Source: Verrucomicrobiota bacterium (GTDB lineage Bacteria > Verrucomicrobiota > Verrucomicrobiia > Opitutales > Opitutaceae). Taken from it: DNA of 36,746 nucleotides. Both the position numbers and the translations under genes were made by a program. Below are positions 1 through 10,640 of this stretch, in pieces. Each line of letters opens with the position of its first letter. Within the stretch, counting starts at the first letter, position 1. The stretch lies in NCBI GenBank assembly GCA_026398065.1, contig JAPLTR010000727.1, positions 2,586 through 39,331 of the forward strand, written 5' to 3'. Below the pieces are notes generated by a model. It was not told the DNA's origin. It saw only the letters and a list, made by a program, of their open reading frames with translations, and did no database searches.

Positions 1-65
1 ATTTAACTAATATCGCCTAAATCCGGCCCCATCTGTGCGTGCGGCGCCTGCTCCCTCAATTCACT

Positions 66-860
66 ATGAAATCCCTGAAAATCAAATTGTTGGCCGCCTC
101 CGCCGCCGCCCTTCTCGCGGTCAACTCCGCATTTGCCGGTGCCATGGTCGCAGGATTCAATTCGAACTCCATGGCCCGCAATGACGATGACTCGACCGGG
201 CTGGTGAGCATCGGGTTCAATATCAATTTTTTCGGCACCACCTACAACAATCTCTACGTCAATAACAACGGAAACCTCACCTTCAATACTCCGTGGGCGA
301 GCTGGGTTCCGTTCAACTTGTACACCACCGGTGTGCCGATCATTGCGCCCTTCTTTTCTGATGTCGACACCCGGGCCACGGCCTCGGCGGTCACGCAATA
401 CGGTGCCGGCACCTTTGCCGGCCACAACGCATTCGGCGCCACGTGGAACGGGGTCGGCTACTACAGCCAGCAGTCAAATCCCCTGAATAAATTCCAAGTC
501 CTGTTGGTCGACCGTAGCGACCTCTTGGACGGCGATTTCGACATCTATTTTAACTACGACCAGATCCTCTGGGATCACGGCGCCGCCACCCCGGAATCCG
601 CGCTGGCCGGTTTCTCCAATGGCACGGCGGAAGACAGCTACCAACTGGCCGGTTCGGGTGTCGCCAACGCGTTCAAGGACACCTCTCTCGCGACCAGCTT
701 GGTCGGCCACAGCAATGTGGGCGTAAACGGTCGCTACCTGCTCCTGGTCCGCAATGGTCTCGTTTATAGCAATCCGACCCTGGTGCCGGACAGCACCTCC
801 ACCCTGGGTCTCTTGAGCCTCGCCTTCGCCGGTTTGCTCGCCTTCCGCCGTCGTCGCTGA
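66..860 (+). CDS. Secreted nidogen-like (NIDO) domain protein with C-terminal VPDST-CTERM sorting signal
   Basis: ORF 39..860 with ATG at 66 (MKSLKIKLLAASAAALLAVNSAFA signal peptide); 'NNNGNLTFNTPW...IIAPFFSDVDTR' nidogen-like pattern; ends VPDSTSTLGLLSLAFAGLLAFRRRR (motif + TM + Arg cluster). Confidence 0.85.
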   Translation: MKSLKIKLLAASAAALLAVNSAFAGAMVAGFNSNSMARNDDDSTGLVSIGFNINFFGTTYNNLYVNNNGNLTFNTPWASWVPFNLYTTGVPIIAPFFSDVDTRATASAVTQYGAGTFAGHNAFGATWNGVGYYSQQSNPLNKFQVLLVDRSDLLDGDFDIYFNYDQILWDHGAATPESALAGFSNGTAEDSYQLAGSGVANAFKDTSLATSLVGHSNVGVNGRYLLLVRNGLVYSNPTLVPDSTSTLGLLSLAFAGLLAFRRRR

Positions 861-891
861 TCGCCACAACCGGCCCCACTCCACTTCCCGA

Positions 892-931
892 ACAGCAAAA
901 GGGCGAGACCACGGTCTCGCCCTTTTGCTGT
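892..931 (+). terminator. Perfect 19-bp inverted repeat, intrinsic-terminator-like (potentially bidirectional)
   Basis: acagcaaaagggcgagacc / ac / ggtctcgcccttttgctgt; GC-rich stem flanked by AAAA and TTTT, 31 bp after the stop of the preceding CDS. Confidence 0.75.
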
Positions 932-1030
932 ATAAGTATACCTGCCCCCTCGGCGCGCCTCCGTAACATCCACCTCCCACGGGTCGATTATGGGTTTGAG
1001 GTGACTGCCCACCCTTGAAGAAACTTGCCC

Positions 1031-2845
<1,815 letters not shown>

Positions 2846-2860
2846 ACTCCTCCCGCTCCC

Positions 2861-4090
2861 ATGCCCCGCCCTCCCGCCTCCGCCCTCGACCGCCGCCGCT
2901 TTCTTCAAACCTCGGGGCTGCTGGTCACCGGGCTGGCTCTGGGCCGTTCGCTCGGCCGCGCCGCGGAGCGCGTCACGCTGCCCTTTGCCAACGGTGGCCG
3001 CGAGCTCGTCGCCTATCCGCAGAAGCGTCCGCTGATCGTGCTGACCAGCCGGCCGCCCCAGCTGGAGACCCCGTTTTCCGTGTTCAACGAGGGCACGATC
3101 ACGCCCAACGACGCGTTCTTCGTCCGCTACCACCACAGCAACCACCCGACCTCGGTCGACCGCGCCGCCTTCCGCCTCCGCGTGCGCGGGAAGGTCAACA
3201 CCGAGCTCACCCTCTCCCTCGACGACCTGAAGCGCCTCGCCCCCCCGGTGGACGTGGTCGCCGTCAACCAGTGCTCGGGCAACAGCCGCGGCTTTTTCAA
3301 TCCGCGCGTCAACGGCGGCCAGCTCGGCCACGGCGCCATGGGCAACGCCCGCTGGACCGGCGTGCCCCTCCGCACCGTCCTGGAAAAGGCCGGGGTCGCC
3401 GCCGGCGCGCGCCAGGTGGCGTTCAACGGCCTCGACACCCCGCTCCTCGAGGCCACCCCCGACTTCGTCAAGGCCCTCGACGTCGACCACGCCCTCGACG
3501 GCGAGGTGATGCTCGCCTGGGCGATGAACGGCGCGGACCTGCCCATGCTCAACGGCTACCCGCTCCGCCTCGTCGTGCCCGACTACTTCGGCACCTACTG
3601 GGTGAAACACGTCAACGATATCGAGGTCTTGGATACGGTGTTCACCGGCTTCTGGATGGCCACCGGCTACCGCCTGCCGGACAATCCCAGCCACTCGGTC
3701 GAGCCCGGCACCGCGGCGAAGAAGACGCTCCCGATCGCGCGCTTCACCATCCGGTCCTTCATCACCAGTGTCGCCGACGGCGCCACCCTGCCGGCGGACC
3801 GCGACACCGTCGTGCGCGGCATCGCCTTCGACAGCGGCCACGGCCTCCGCGAGGTCGCGTTCTCCAGCGACGAGGGCCGGAGCTGGCGCGCCGCGACCCT
3901 CGGCCCCGACCTCGGCCGGTATGGCTTCCGCGAATGGTCCGTCGCCTTCCGGCCCGGGCGACGCGGCCCGCACACGCTGATGGCGCGCGCCTTCAACCGC
4001 ATCGGCGAGACCCAGCCGCTCGAACCGCTCTGGAATCCCGCCGGCTACGCCCGCAACGTCGTCGAACCCGTCCGCGTGGAGGCCGTCTGA
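2861..4090 (+). CDS. sorA: Sulfite dehydrogenase molybdopterin subunit, SorA-like (sulfite oxidase family)
   Basis: Tat-like N-terminus DRRRFLQTSG; sulfite oxidase Mo-cofactor signature 'VNQCSGNSRGFFNPRVNGGQLGHGAMGNARWTGVPL'; C-terminal dimerisation domain; followed directly by a c-type cytochrome. Confidence 0.88.
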   Translation: MPRPPASALDRRRFLQTSGLLVTGLALGRSLGRAAERVTLPFANGGRELVAYPQKRPLIVLTSRPPQLETPFSVFNEGTITPNDAFFVRYHHSNHPTSVDRAAFRLRVRGKVNTELTLSLDDLKRLAPPVDVVAVNQCSGNSRGFFNPRVNGGQLGHGAMGNARWTGVPLRTVLEKAGVAAGARQVAFNGLDTPLLEATPDFVKALDVDHALDGEVMLAWAMNGADLPMLNGYPLRLVVPDYFGTYWVKHVNDIEVLDTVFTGFWMATGYRLPDNPSHSVEPGTAAKKTLPIARFTIRSFITSVADGATLPADRDTVVRGIAFDSGHGLREVAFSSDEGRSWRAATLGPDLGRYGFREWSVAFRPGRRGPHTLMARAFNRIGETQPLEPLWNPAGYARNVVEPVRVEAV

Positions 4091-4092
4091 CC

Positions 4093-4467
4093 ATGAAACT
4101 CTCACTCCGCCCCGTCGCCCTCGCCCTCACGCTCGCCGCCGCCGGCCCCGCCGGCGCCCTCGAGATCACGCTCCCGGTCGAGCAGGTCCGCCTCGCCGAC
4201 TCCCCGCTCCCCGGCGCCGCCCTCGCGGGCGCACTCTGCTACACCTGCCACTCCGCCGAGTACGTGCTCTACCAGCCCACCTCCTCGCGCACGTATTGGA
4301 AGGCCACGGTGACCAAGATGCAGAAGACCTTCGCGGCCCCGATCCCGGACGACGCCATCGACCCGATCGTCGACTACCTCGTGAAGCTCTACGGCACCGA
4401 GACCCCGCCCGCGCCGGCCCCGGCCAGGCCCGCGGCCCCCGCGCCCGGCGGCGTTCCGCCGAAATAG
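4093..4467 (+). CDS. sorB: Monoheme cytochrome c subunit of sulfite dehydrogenase, SorB-like
   Basis: Starts 2 bp after the SorA stop; signal peptide MKLSLRPVALALTLAAAGPAGA; heme motif CYTCH; Pro/Ala-rich tail. Confidence 0.8.
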   Translation: MKLSLRPVALALTLAAAGPAGALEITLPVEQVRLADSPLPGAALAGALCYTCHSAEYVLYQPTSSRTYWKATVTKMQKTFAAPIPDDAIDPIVDYLVKLYGTETPPAPAPARPAAPAPGGVPPK

Positions 4468-4489
4468 CGCGGGCGTATCCGCCGTCTGG

Positions 4490-6580
4490 TTACTTTTTCA
4501 GGTAGCCGTCGAGCCACTCGAAGATCGTCTGGTGCCACAGCTCGCTGTTCTGCGGCTTGAGCACCCAGTGGCCTTCGTCGGGGAAGCTGAGGAACTTCGA
4601 GGCGATCCCCTTCCGCTGCAGCGTCGTGAAGAGCGCCTGGCCCTCGCCGATGGGCACCCGGAAATCGAGCTCGTTGTGGATGATCAGCGTCGGCGTCTTG
4701 AAGTTCGCGGCGTACAGGTGCGGCGAGAACTTCGCGCTCGCATGGTTTTCCCACGGCTTGCCGTGCTCCCACTCGTCGAACCACACCTCCTCGGTCGTGC
4801 CGTACATCGAGTCGAAGTTGTACACGCCGTCGTGGTTCACGATGCACTTGAACTTGTCCGTGTGCCCGTTGAACCAGTTCATCATGTAGCCGCCGTAGCT
4901 CGCGCCCGCCGCCGCCATCCGCGTGGTGTCGACATACGGCTGCTGCTCCATGTGCGCGAGGCAGGCCATCAGGTCCTCGTAGACCTTCCCGCCCCAGTCG
5001 TGCGAAATTTCGTCGGTGAACTTCTGGCCGAAGCCCGTCGAGCCGCGCGGATTCGCCATCGAGACCACGTAGCCCTGCGCCGCCCAGACCTGCACGTTCC
5101 ACCGCGTGGACCACGAGTCGAGAAACGCGCTCTGCGGTCCGCCGTGCACCCAGAACACCAGCGGATACTTCTTCGCCGGATCGAACCCCGGCGGTTTCAC
5201 GATCCACAGCTGCACCGGTGTGCCGCCCGCGCCTTTCACGGTCACCGACTCGGGCTTCGCCAGCGCGAGCATGGCGAGCTGGTCGGCGTTGGTCCGCGTG
5301 AGCGTCTGCGGCGCCGCGTCCCCGAGCCGGAAGCGCGCGATCTCGGTCGGCTGGGTCAGGCGCTGCTGGGCAAACGCGATCCATTTCCCGTCCGCCGACA
5401 CCGACACGTCGCTGTTCACGCCGCCGGTCACGAGGCGTTTCACCTCGCCGCCCGTCACCGCCACGCTCCAGACCGGCTCCGCGGCATTTTCCTGCGCCTC
5501 GATGAACAGGCTCTTGCTGTCCGGCGCCCAAGTGAAGCTGCTCACCGACTGGTCCCACGCACCCGTGACGCTGCGGCGCTGGCCCGTCGCGCGGTCAAGC
5601 ACCCAGAGCGACCACTTGTCGGCCTCGAAGCCCGCGCGGGCCTGCGCCCGGTAGGCGAGCAGTTTCCCGTCCGGCGAAAACCGCGGCAACCCGTCCGCCG
5701 CCGCATTGCCCTCGGTGAGGTTCTTGCGTGCGCCCGTCGCGAGGTTCACGGACCAGACATCGTGGTTCGTGCTCCACGCCTGCTCGCGCAGCACCGCCGG
5801 CGGCGCGGAAAAGACGATTTCCTTGCCGTCCGGCGAAAACGCAAACTCATCGCCCGCGCTGAACGTGCTCGAGGTCGGCACCGCGTCGTTCTCGCCCGGG
5901 GTCACATCCCGCGGCTCGCCCGGCGTGCCGTCCGCCGCGATCGGCACGACGAAGAGGTGCTGGCGCTTGTCCTCCACCCACGAATCCCAGTGGCGGTAGA
6001 GCAGCTTCGTGAAGATCCGCGCCTTCACCTTGCTCTTGTCCCGCGCGTCCTGCTTTTCCTTGTTCAGCTTGTCGGACTCCTTGAAGGGCTTGTCCGAAAA
6101 TTCGGGAAACACCGCCGACACGAACGCCAGCGATTTCCCGTCTGGCGCCCACACGGCCTGGCCCGCGCCCGTCGAAAGGGTCGTGACCTTCCGCGGCTCG
6201 CCGCCGCCCACCGGCAGCAGGAAGATCTGGCCTTCACCATCGCGCGTGGACTCAAACGCGATCCACTTTCCGTCCGGCGACCAGCGCGGATGCGCATCGC
6301 GCTTCGGCGAGGCGGTGAGCTTGCGCGGCTCGCCGGAGCCGTCGGCGTTGATCACCCAGATGTCGGCGTTCGTGCGGTTCTCGTCCTTCAACACGTCCGT
6401 CACAACATAGGCGACGCGCGTGCCGTCGGGGGAGATCTGCGGATCGCTCACGCGTTTCAGGCGGAAGAGATCCTCCAGCTCGATCGGACGCGTCTGCGCC
6501 AGCACGGGCGAGACAAGCAAACCCGCGGCGCTCGCAAGCAGCGCCACGCAAAGTCGGCGATACCAAGGGGAGGTTTTCAT
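4490..6580 (-). CDS. S9 family prolyl oligopeptidase/dipeptidyl aminopeptidase
   Basis: Signal peptide; repeated 'SPDGKxIAF' WD40-like propeller blades; serine hydrolase motif GASYGGYM; C-terminal DEGHWVLKPQN. Confidence 0.92.
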   Translation of the reverse strand: MKTSPWYRRLCVALLASAAGLLVSPVLAQTRPIELEDLFRLKRVSDPQISPDGTRVAYVVTDVLKDENRTNADIWVINADGSGEPRKLTASPKRDAHPRWSPDGKWIAFESTRDGEGQIFLLPVGGGEPRKVTTLSTGAGQAVWAPDGKSLAFVSAVFPEFSDKPFKESDKLNKEKQDARDKSKVKARIFTKLLYRHWDSWVEDKRQHLFVVPIAADGTPGEPRDVTPGENDAVPTSSTFSAGDEFAFSPDGKEIVFSAPPAVLREQAWSTNHDVWSVNLATGARKNLTEGNAAADGLPRFSPDGKLLAYRAQARAGFEADKWSLWVLDRATGQRRSVTGAWDQSVSSFTWAPDSKSLFIEAQENAAEPVWSVAVTGGEVKRLVTGGVNSDVSVSADGKWIAFAQQRLTQPTEIARFRLGDAAPQTLTRTNADQLAMLALAKPESVTVKGAGGTPVQLWIVKPPGFDPAKKYPLVFWVHGGPQSAFLDSWSTRWNVQVWAAQGYVVSMANPRGSTGFGQKFTDEISHDWGGKVYEDLMACLAHMEQQPYVDTTRMAAAGASYGGYMMNWFNGHTDKFKCIVNHDGVYNFDSMYGTTEEVWFDEWEHGKPWENHASAKFSPHLYAANFKTPTLIIHNELDFRVPIGEGQALFTTLQRKGIASKFLSFPDEGHWVLKPQNSELWHQTIFEWLDGYLKK

Positions 6581-6700
6581 GGGCCAAGAATGACGCGCCG
6601 CCCCGGGGCGCCGCCAGTCCGATTTTCAGTTCCCCGGCACCGGGCCGCACAAAGAAGTTTTATAGCGTCCCCCGCTCCGCCGCCCAAATGGGCACCCTGC

Positions 6701-7552
6701 TCACACCCGGTAAAAGCTCTCCGCGTTGCGCACGTAGAGCCGGTGCAGTTCGTCCGGCGAGCTGCCCTTGAGCGCCTCGTCGAGCGTCGCCACCCAGCGG
6801 GGGTAGTCGGCCGCCTGCGTGCTCACCGGCCAGTCGCCGCCATACATCACCCGGTCAAACCCGAAGCAGTCGAACACGTGGTCGAGGTACGGTCTCAGGT
6901 CGGCCGGTTTCCACTTTGCATGGTCTGCCTCCGTCACCAGCCCGCTGACCTTGCACCACACGTTCTTTATTTTCGACAACTCGCGGAGCTCCGCGCGCCA
7001 GGGATCGAGCAGGCCCGCTTTGATGTCGGGTTTGGCGATGTGATCGAGGATGAAGCGCACGTTGGGACACTGGCGCACGAGCTTGATCGTGTTGGCGAGC
7101 TGCCGGTGGTTGACACAGATGTCGAAGCTCAGCCCATGCGCGTGCAGCGACTGCACGCCGCGCACAAACCCCGGTCTCAGGCAAAACTCCGGGTCCGCCT
7201 CAAACTGGATGATCCGCCGGATCCCCTTCACGCGCGGATTCGCCGCCAGCCGTGACAGGGCGTCGCCCGCCGCCTCGCCCTGTTCGAGCGGCGCCCACGG
7301 CACGATCCCGCGGATGCGCGGATCGGCCCGCGCCACCTCGGTCACCCAGTCCGCCTCCGCCTGAAACTGGGCGGGATCACACTCGCACTGGAGAAAGACC
7401 ATCTTCGCCACGGCCACCGGCCCGCACGCGCGGCGGTAGTCCTCGATGAAATGGTTGCGGTTGAGCGGCGGCACCCCCGCGAGCCACGGATAGCGCAGCC
7501 GGCCGAGGTCCCAGAGGTGCAGGTGCGTGTCGACGATCGGAAACTGGGGCAT
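6701..7552 (-). CDS. Amidohydrolase-2 family protein (COG3618-like, L-fuconolactonase/dicarboxylate-lactonase type)
   Basis: N-terminal 'IVDTHLHLWD', 'FILDHIAKPDI', 'VMYGGDWPVS' typical of amidohydrolase-2 TIM barrels. Confidence 0.85.
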   Translation of the reverse strand: MPQFPIVDTHLHLWDLGRLRYPWLAGVPPLNRNHFIEDYRRACGPVAVAKMVFLQCECDPAQFQAEADWVTEVARADPRIRGIVPWAPLEQGEAAGDALSRLAANPRVKGIRRIIQFEADPEFCLRPGFVRGVQSLHAHGLSFDICVNHRQLANTIKLVRQCPNVRFILDHIAKPDIKAGLLDPWRAELRELSKIKNVWCKVSGLVTEADHAKWKPADLRPYLDHVFDCFGFDRVMYGGDWPVSTQAADYPRWVATLDEALKGSSPDELHRLYVRNAESFYRV

Positions 7553-7596
7553 GGGATGAGGGTGAAATTAAAAAATGGATACGCCCTGCGCCGCGC

Positions 7597-8424
7597 CTAC
7601 CGCGTCCCGGCGATCTTCGTGTTCTGGCCGAGCCCCTCGGGACCGAGGCCGTTGTAGCCGCCGTCCACCGGCAGATCCGTGCCCGTGATGAACGCCGCGT
7701 CGTCGCTCAGGAGGAACAGCACCGGCCCGGCGATCTCCACCGGGTGCCCCATCCGCCCGAGCATGTGAAACTGGCCCCACACCGGGTCGTAGGTCGCGCG
7801 GTCCCCGCCCGCCGCCTTGTCGACCTCCCGCGTCCAGATCCATCCCGGGCTCACGCTGTTGACGCGGATGCGATGCGGCGCGAGATCGAGAGCGGCGCAG
7901 CGCGTGAGCTGGGCCACCGCGCCCTTGGCCATGTTATAGGTCCAGCGGTTCGGCTGCGCGATCCAGGCGGAAATGCTCGACACGTTCACGATCGCCCCGC
8001 CGCCCTGCCGCTTCATGGGCTCCGCCACCGACTGAGTGAGCAACGCGAAGGCCACCGGCCCCACGCCGAACGACCGCGCAAAATCCGCCGCCGTCGCGTC
8101 GAGCCCCTTCGCGAGAAACGAAAACGCATTGTTCACCAAACAATCCACGCGCCCATGTCGCGCGAGGGTCTGCGCGACCAAGTCCCGGCAGAAATTTTCG
8201 TCCGCCAGGTCCCCGGCCACGATCAGCGGCGCAAACCCTGCCGCCGCGAACGCCGCGCGCCCCTCCTCCACATCCGCCGGCAGCCCGCTCACGACGACCT
8301 CCGCCCCTTCGCGCAGCAGTTCCACTGCGATGGCCAGACCGATGCCGTGGGTGGCGCCGGTCACGAGCGCGACTTTGCCGTGGAAACGCCGGGCGACGGG
8401 AGTGCGGGTGGGAGCGGTGATCAT
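7597..8424 (-). CDS. Short-chain dehydrogenase/reductase
   Basis: ORF 7597..9255 with internal ATG at 8424; 'KVALVTGATHGIGLAIA' Rossmann motif, 'VNNAF', 'SSISAW...YNMAKGA', 'VSPGW'. ATGA overlap with the upstream gene stop. Confidence 0.9.
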   Translation of the reverse strand: MITAPTRTPVARRFHGKVALVTGATHGIGLAIAVELLREGAEVVVSGLPADVEEGRAAFAAAGFAPLIVAGDLADENFCRDLVAQTLARHGRVDCLVNNAFSFLAKGLDATAADFARSFGVGPVAFALLTQSVAEPMKRQGGGAIVNVSSISAWIAQPNRWTYNMAKGAVAQLTRCAALDLAPHRIRVNSVSPGWIWTREVDKAAGGDRATYDPVWGQFHMLGRMGHPVEIAGPVLFLLSDDAAFITGTDLPVDGGYNGLGPEGLGQNTKIAGTR

Positions 8425-9440
8425 GGGGTGAGGATGCACTTGAGGTCGGTGCCGCGGGCCGCGAGCGCCCGGTCGAAGGCCGTGGTGCCGTCGGCCAGCG
8501 CAAACCGCGTCGTCCACGTGCGCGCGTCGACCCGCCCCGTGCTCATCCAGTCGAGCGCAAGGCGCAGGTCGTCGAGCCTTGCCGCATAGCTGCCGAAAAT
8601 CTGTTTCTCCGGCAGCGTGACCCCGAAGCTGTCGAGCGTCAGCGGATTCTCGTGCAGTCCGATCCACACCGCCGCCCCGCCCGGTCGCACCACCTCCAGC
8701 GCCGAGCGCTTGGTCGCCGCGCCGCCCACCGCATCGACCGCGAGGTCCGCACCCTCGCCGCCGGTCTCCTCGCGCACGATCGCCTCGAGATCGCCCGTGC
8801 GCGGATTCACGACGCGCATCGCGCCCAGCCGCTTCGCGACCGCCAGCCGGTCGTCGCTCAGATCCGCCACGATTGTCCTCGCTCCGCGCAGCACCTGCAG
8901 CGCCTGCTGGCAAAACAGCCCGATCGGCCCCGCGCCGACGATCACCACGACTTCCGCGCGCAAATGCGCCGTCAGCCGCGCCACGTGCACGCCGTTGCCC
9001 AGCGGTTCGGCGAGACAGGCTTCCTCGGCGGTGAGGGTGTCCGGCCACGGCAACAGGCAGCGCGCCGGCGCATTGACCCGTTCCGCAAACGCCCCGGGCC
9101 GGTTCATCCCAAAGATCTGCCGCGTCGCGCACAGGTGCGTGTCGCCGCGCGCACAGCGCACGCACCGGAGGCACGGCACGAGCGCGTTGCACACCACCCG
9201 CGCACCCGGCGCCCAATCCCTCACCTCCGACCCGCAGGTTTCCACGACGCCGCAAAATTCATGACCCAGCACCAGCGGCGGGGGACGACGCGGACTGCGG
9301 AGCTTGAACGCCTCCAGTTCGCTCCCGCAGATCCCGCACGCCGCTACGCGCAGGGTCACCTCGTCGGCGGCCGGCGACGGCGGCGCAGGAACGTCGGCCA
9401 TTTCCATCCGGCCGAACTCGGGGTAGAGCAGCGCGCGCAT
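8421..9440 (-). CDS. Zinc-dependent alcohol/sugar dehydrogenase (MDR superfamily)
   Basis: 'GICGSE', 'GHEFCGVV', Cys cluster 'CLRCVRCARGDTHLC', 'VVIVGAGPIGLF'. Start chosen at MRALLYPEFG (ATG 9440) rather than the longer ORF start at 9578. Confidence 0.88.
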   Translation of the reverse strand: MRALLYPEFGRMEMADVPAPPSPAADEVTLRVAACGICGSELEAFKLRSPRRPPPLVLGHEFCGVVETCGSEVRDWAPGARVVCNALVPCLRCVRCARGDTHLCATRQIFGMNRPGAFAERVNAPARCLLPWPDTLTAEEACLAEPLGNGVHVARLTAHLRAEVVVIVGAGPIGLFCQQALQVLRGARTIVADLSDDRLAVAKRLGAMRVVNPRTGDLEAIVREETGGEGADLAVDAVGGAATKRSALEVVRPGGAAVWIGLHENPLTLDSFGVTLPEKQIFGSYAARLDDLRLALDWMSTGRVDARTWTTRFALADGTTAFDRALAARGTDLKCILTP

Positions 9441-9590
9441 CGGCGACCATTCCACGCAACGACCGCGCCGAGGCCAGACGATTTCCTCTGAATATTCTCG
9501 CGCCCCGCGCGTCCCGATTTTCTTCCTCCGACGTTTTCCGCTTTCGACACGCCGGCTTTCGCCAATTGTGCTGGGCATCGCCTACCCCGC

Positions 9591-10631
9591 ATGACCTCTC
9601 CCCTCGATCTAACCCGCTCCCCCGACACCGATCCGCTCGCGATCTACCGCTATCGCGACGGTCTCTACGCCGTCGACCTGCTCACGGCGGCCATCACCGA
9701 ATTCGATTTCTTCACCTGGCTCGGCGCCCATCCCTCCGACCACGCCGCGATCTGCCGCGAATTCGCGCTCACCGCGCGCCCCGTCGACGTGATGCTCACA
9801 CTTTTCACCGCCAACGGGTTCATCCAACGCGGTGACGACGGCGTCTTCACTGTCACTCCTCTGTCCCGCGAGCACCTCGTCAGCACCTCGCCCTATTTCC
9901 TCGGCCCGTACTACGCCTCCCTCAAGGAACGGCCCGTCGTGAAGGATTTCGTCACGATCCTGCGCACCGACAAGCCCGCCAACTGGGGCAGCTACAAGAC
10001 CGAAAAGACCTGGACCGAGGCGATGCTCACCGACGAGTTCGCCACCACGTTCACCGCCGCGATGGACTGCCGCGGCTTCACCCTCGGGCCCGCCCTGGCA
10101 CGGAAAATCCCCGCCGCCGGCCGGACGCGGCTCCTCGATATCGCGGGCGGTTCCGGCATCTATGCCTGCGCCATCGTGGCGCAGCACCCGCACCTCACGG
10201 CCACGGTTTTCGACCGCCCGCCGGTCGATGGTATTGCGCGGCGCATGATCGCGAAGCGCGGCTACGCCAACCGCGTGTCGGTCGTCGCCGGCGACATGTT
10301 CGCCGATCCTCTCCCTGCCGATCACGACATCCACCTGTTTTCCAACGTCATTCACGACTGGGACGTCGCCAAGGTCCGTCCGCTCCTCGCCGCCTCCTTC
10401 GCCGCGCTCCCGGCCGGCGGCCTGCTCGTGATCCACGACGCCCACCTCAACGCCACCAAGACCGGCCCGCTCCCCGTCGCCGCCTACTCCGCGCTGCTGA
10501 TGAGCGTGACCGAGGGGAAGTGCTACTCGGTCGCCGAAATGGAAACCCTGCTCACGGAGGCCGGTTTCCGCTCCTTCACGTTCGCCGAGACCGCCGCCGA
10601 CCGCAGCCTCCTCACGGCGCTGAAGCCGTGA
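9591..10631 (+). CDS. SAM-dependent O-methyltransferase-like protein (Methyltransf_2 type)
   Basis: 'LLDIAGGSGIYACAIVAQHP' SAM-binding motif I, 'VAGDMFADPLP', 'HLFSNVIHDWD' typical of the family; winged-helix-like N-terminus. Confidence 0.85.
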   Translation: MTSPLDLTRSPDTDPLAIYRYRDGLYAVDLLTAAITEFDFFTWLGAHPSDHAAICREFALTARPVDVMLTLFTANGFIQRGDDGVFTVTPLSREHLVSTSPYFLGPYYASLKERPVVKDFVTILRTDKPANWGSYKTEKTWTEAMLTDEFATTFTAAMDCRGFTLGPALARKIPAAGRTRLLDIAGGSGIYACAIVAQHPHLTATVFDRPPVDGIARRMIAKRGYANRVSVVAGDMFADPLPADHDIHLFSNVIHDWDVAKVRPLLAASFAALPAGGLLVIHDAHLNATKTGPLPVAAYSALLMSVTEGKCYSVAEMETLLTEAGFRSFTFAETAADRSLLTALKP

Positions 10632-10640
10632 GGCCCCGAC

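Noticed and set aside
4532-7255. 907-aa plus-strand ORF opposite the S9 peptidase and amidohydrolase
   Set aside because: Runs across two minus-strand genes and their intergenic region, Arg/His/Leu-rich and without motifs.
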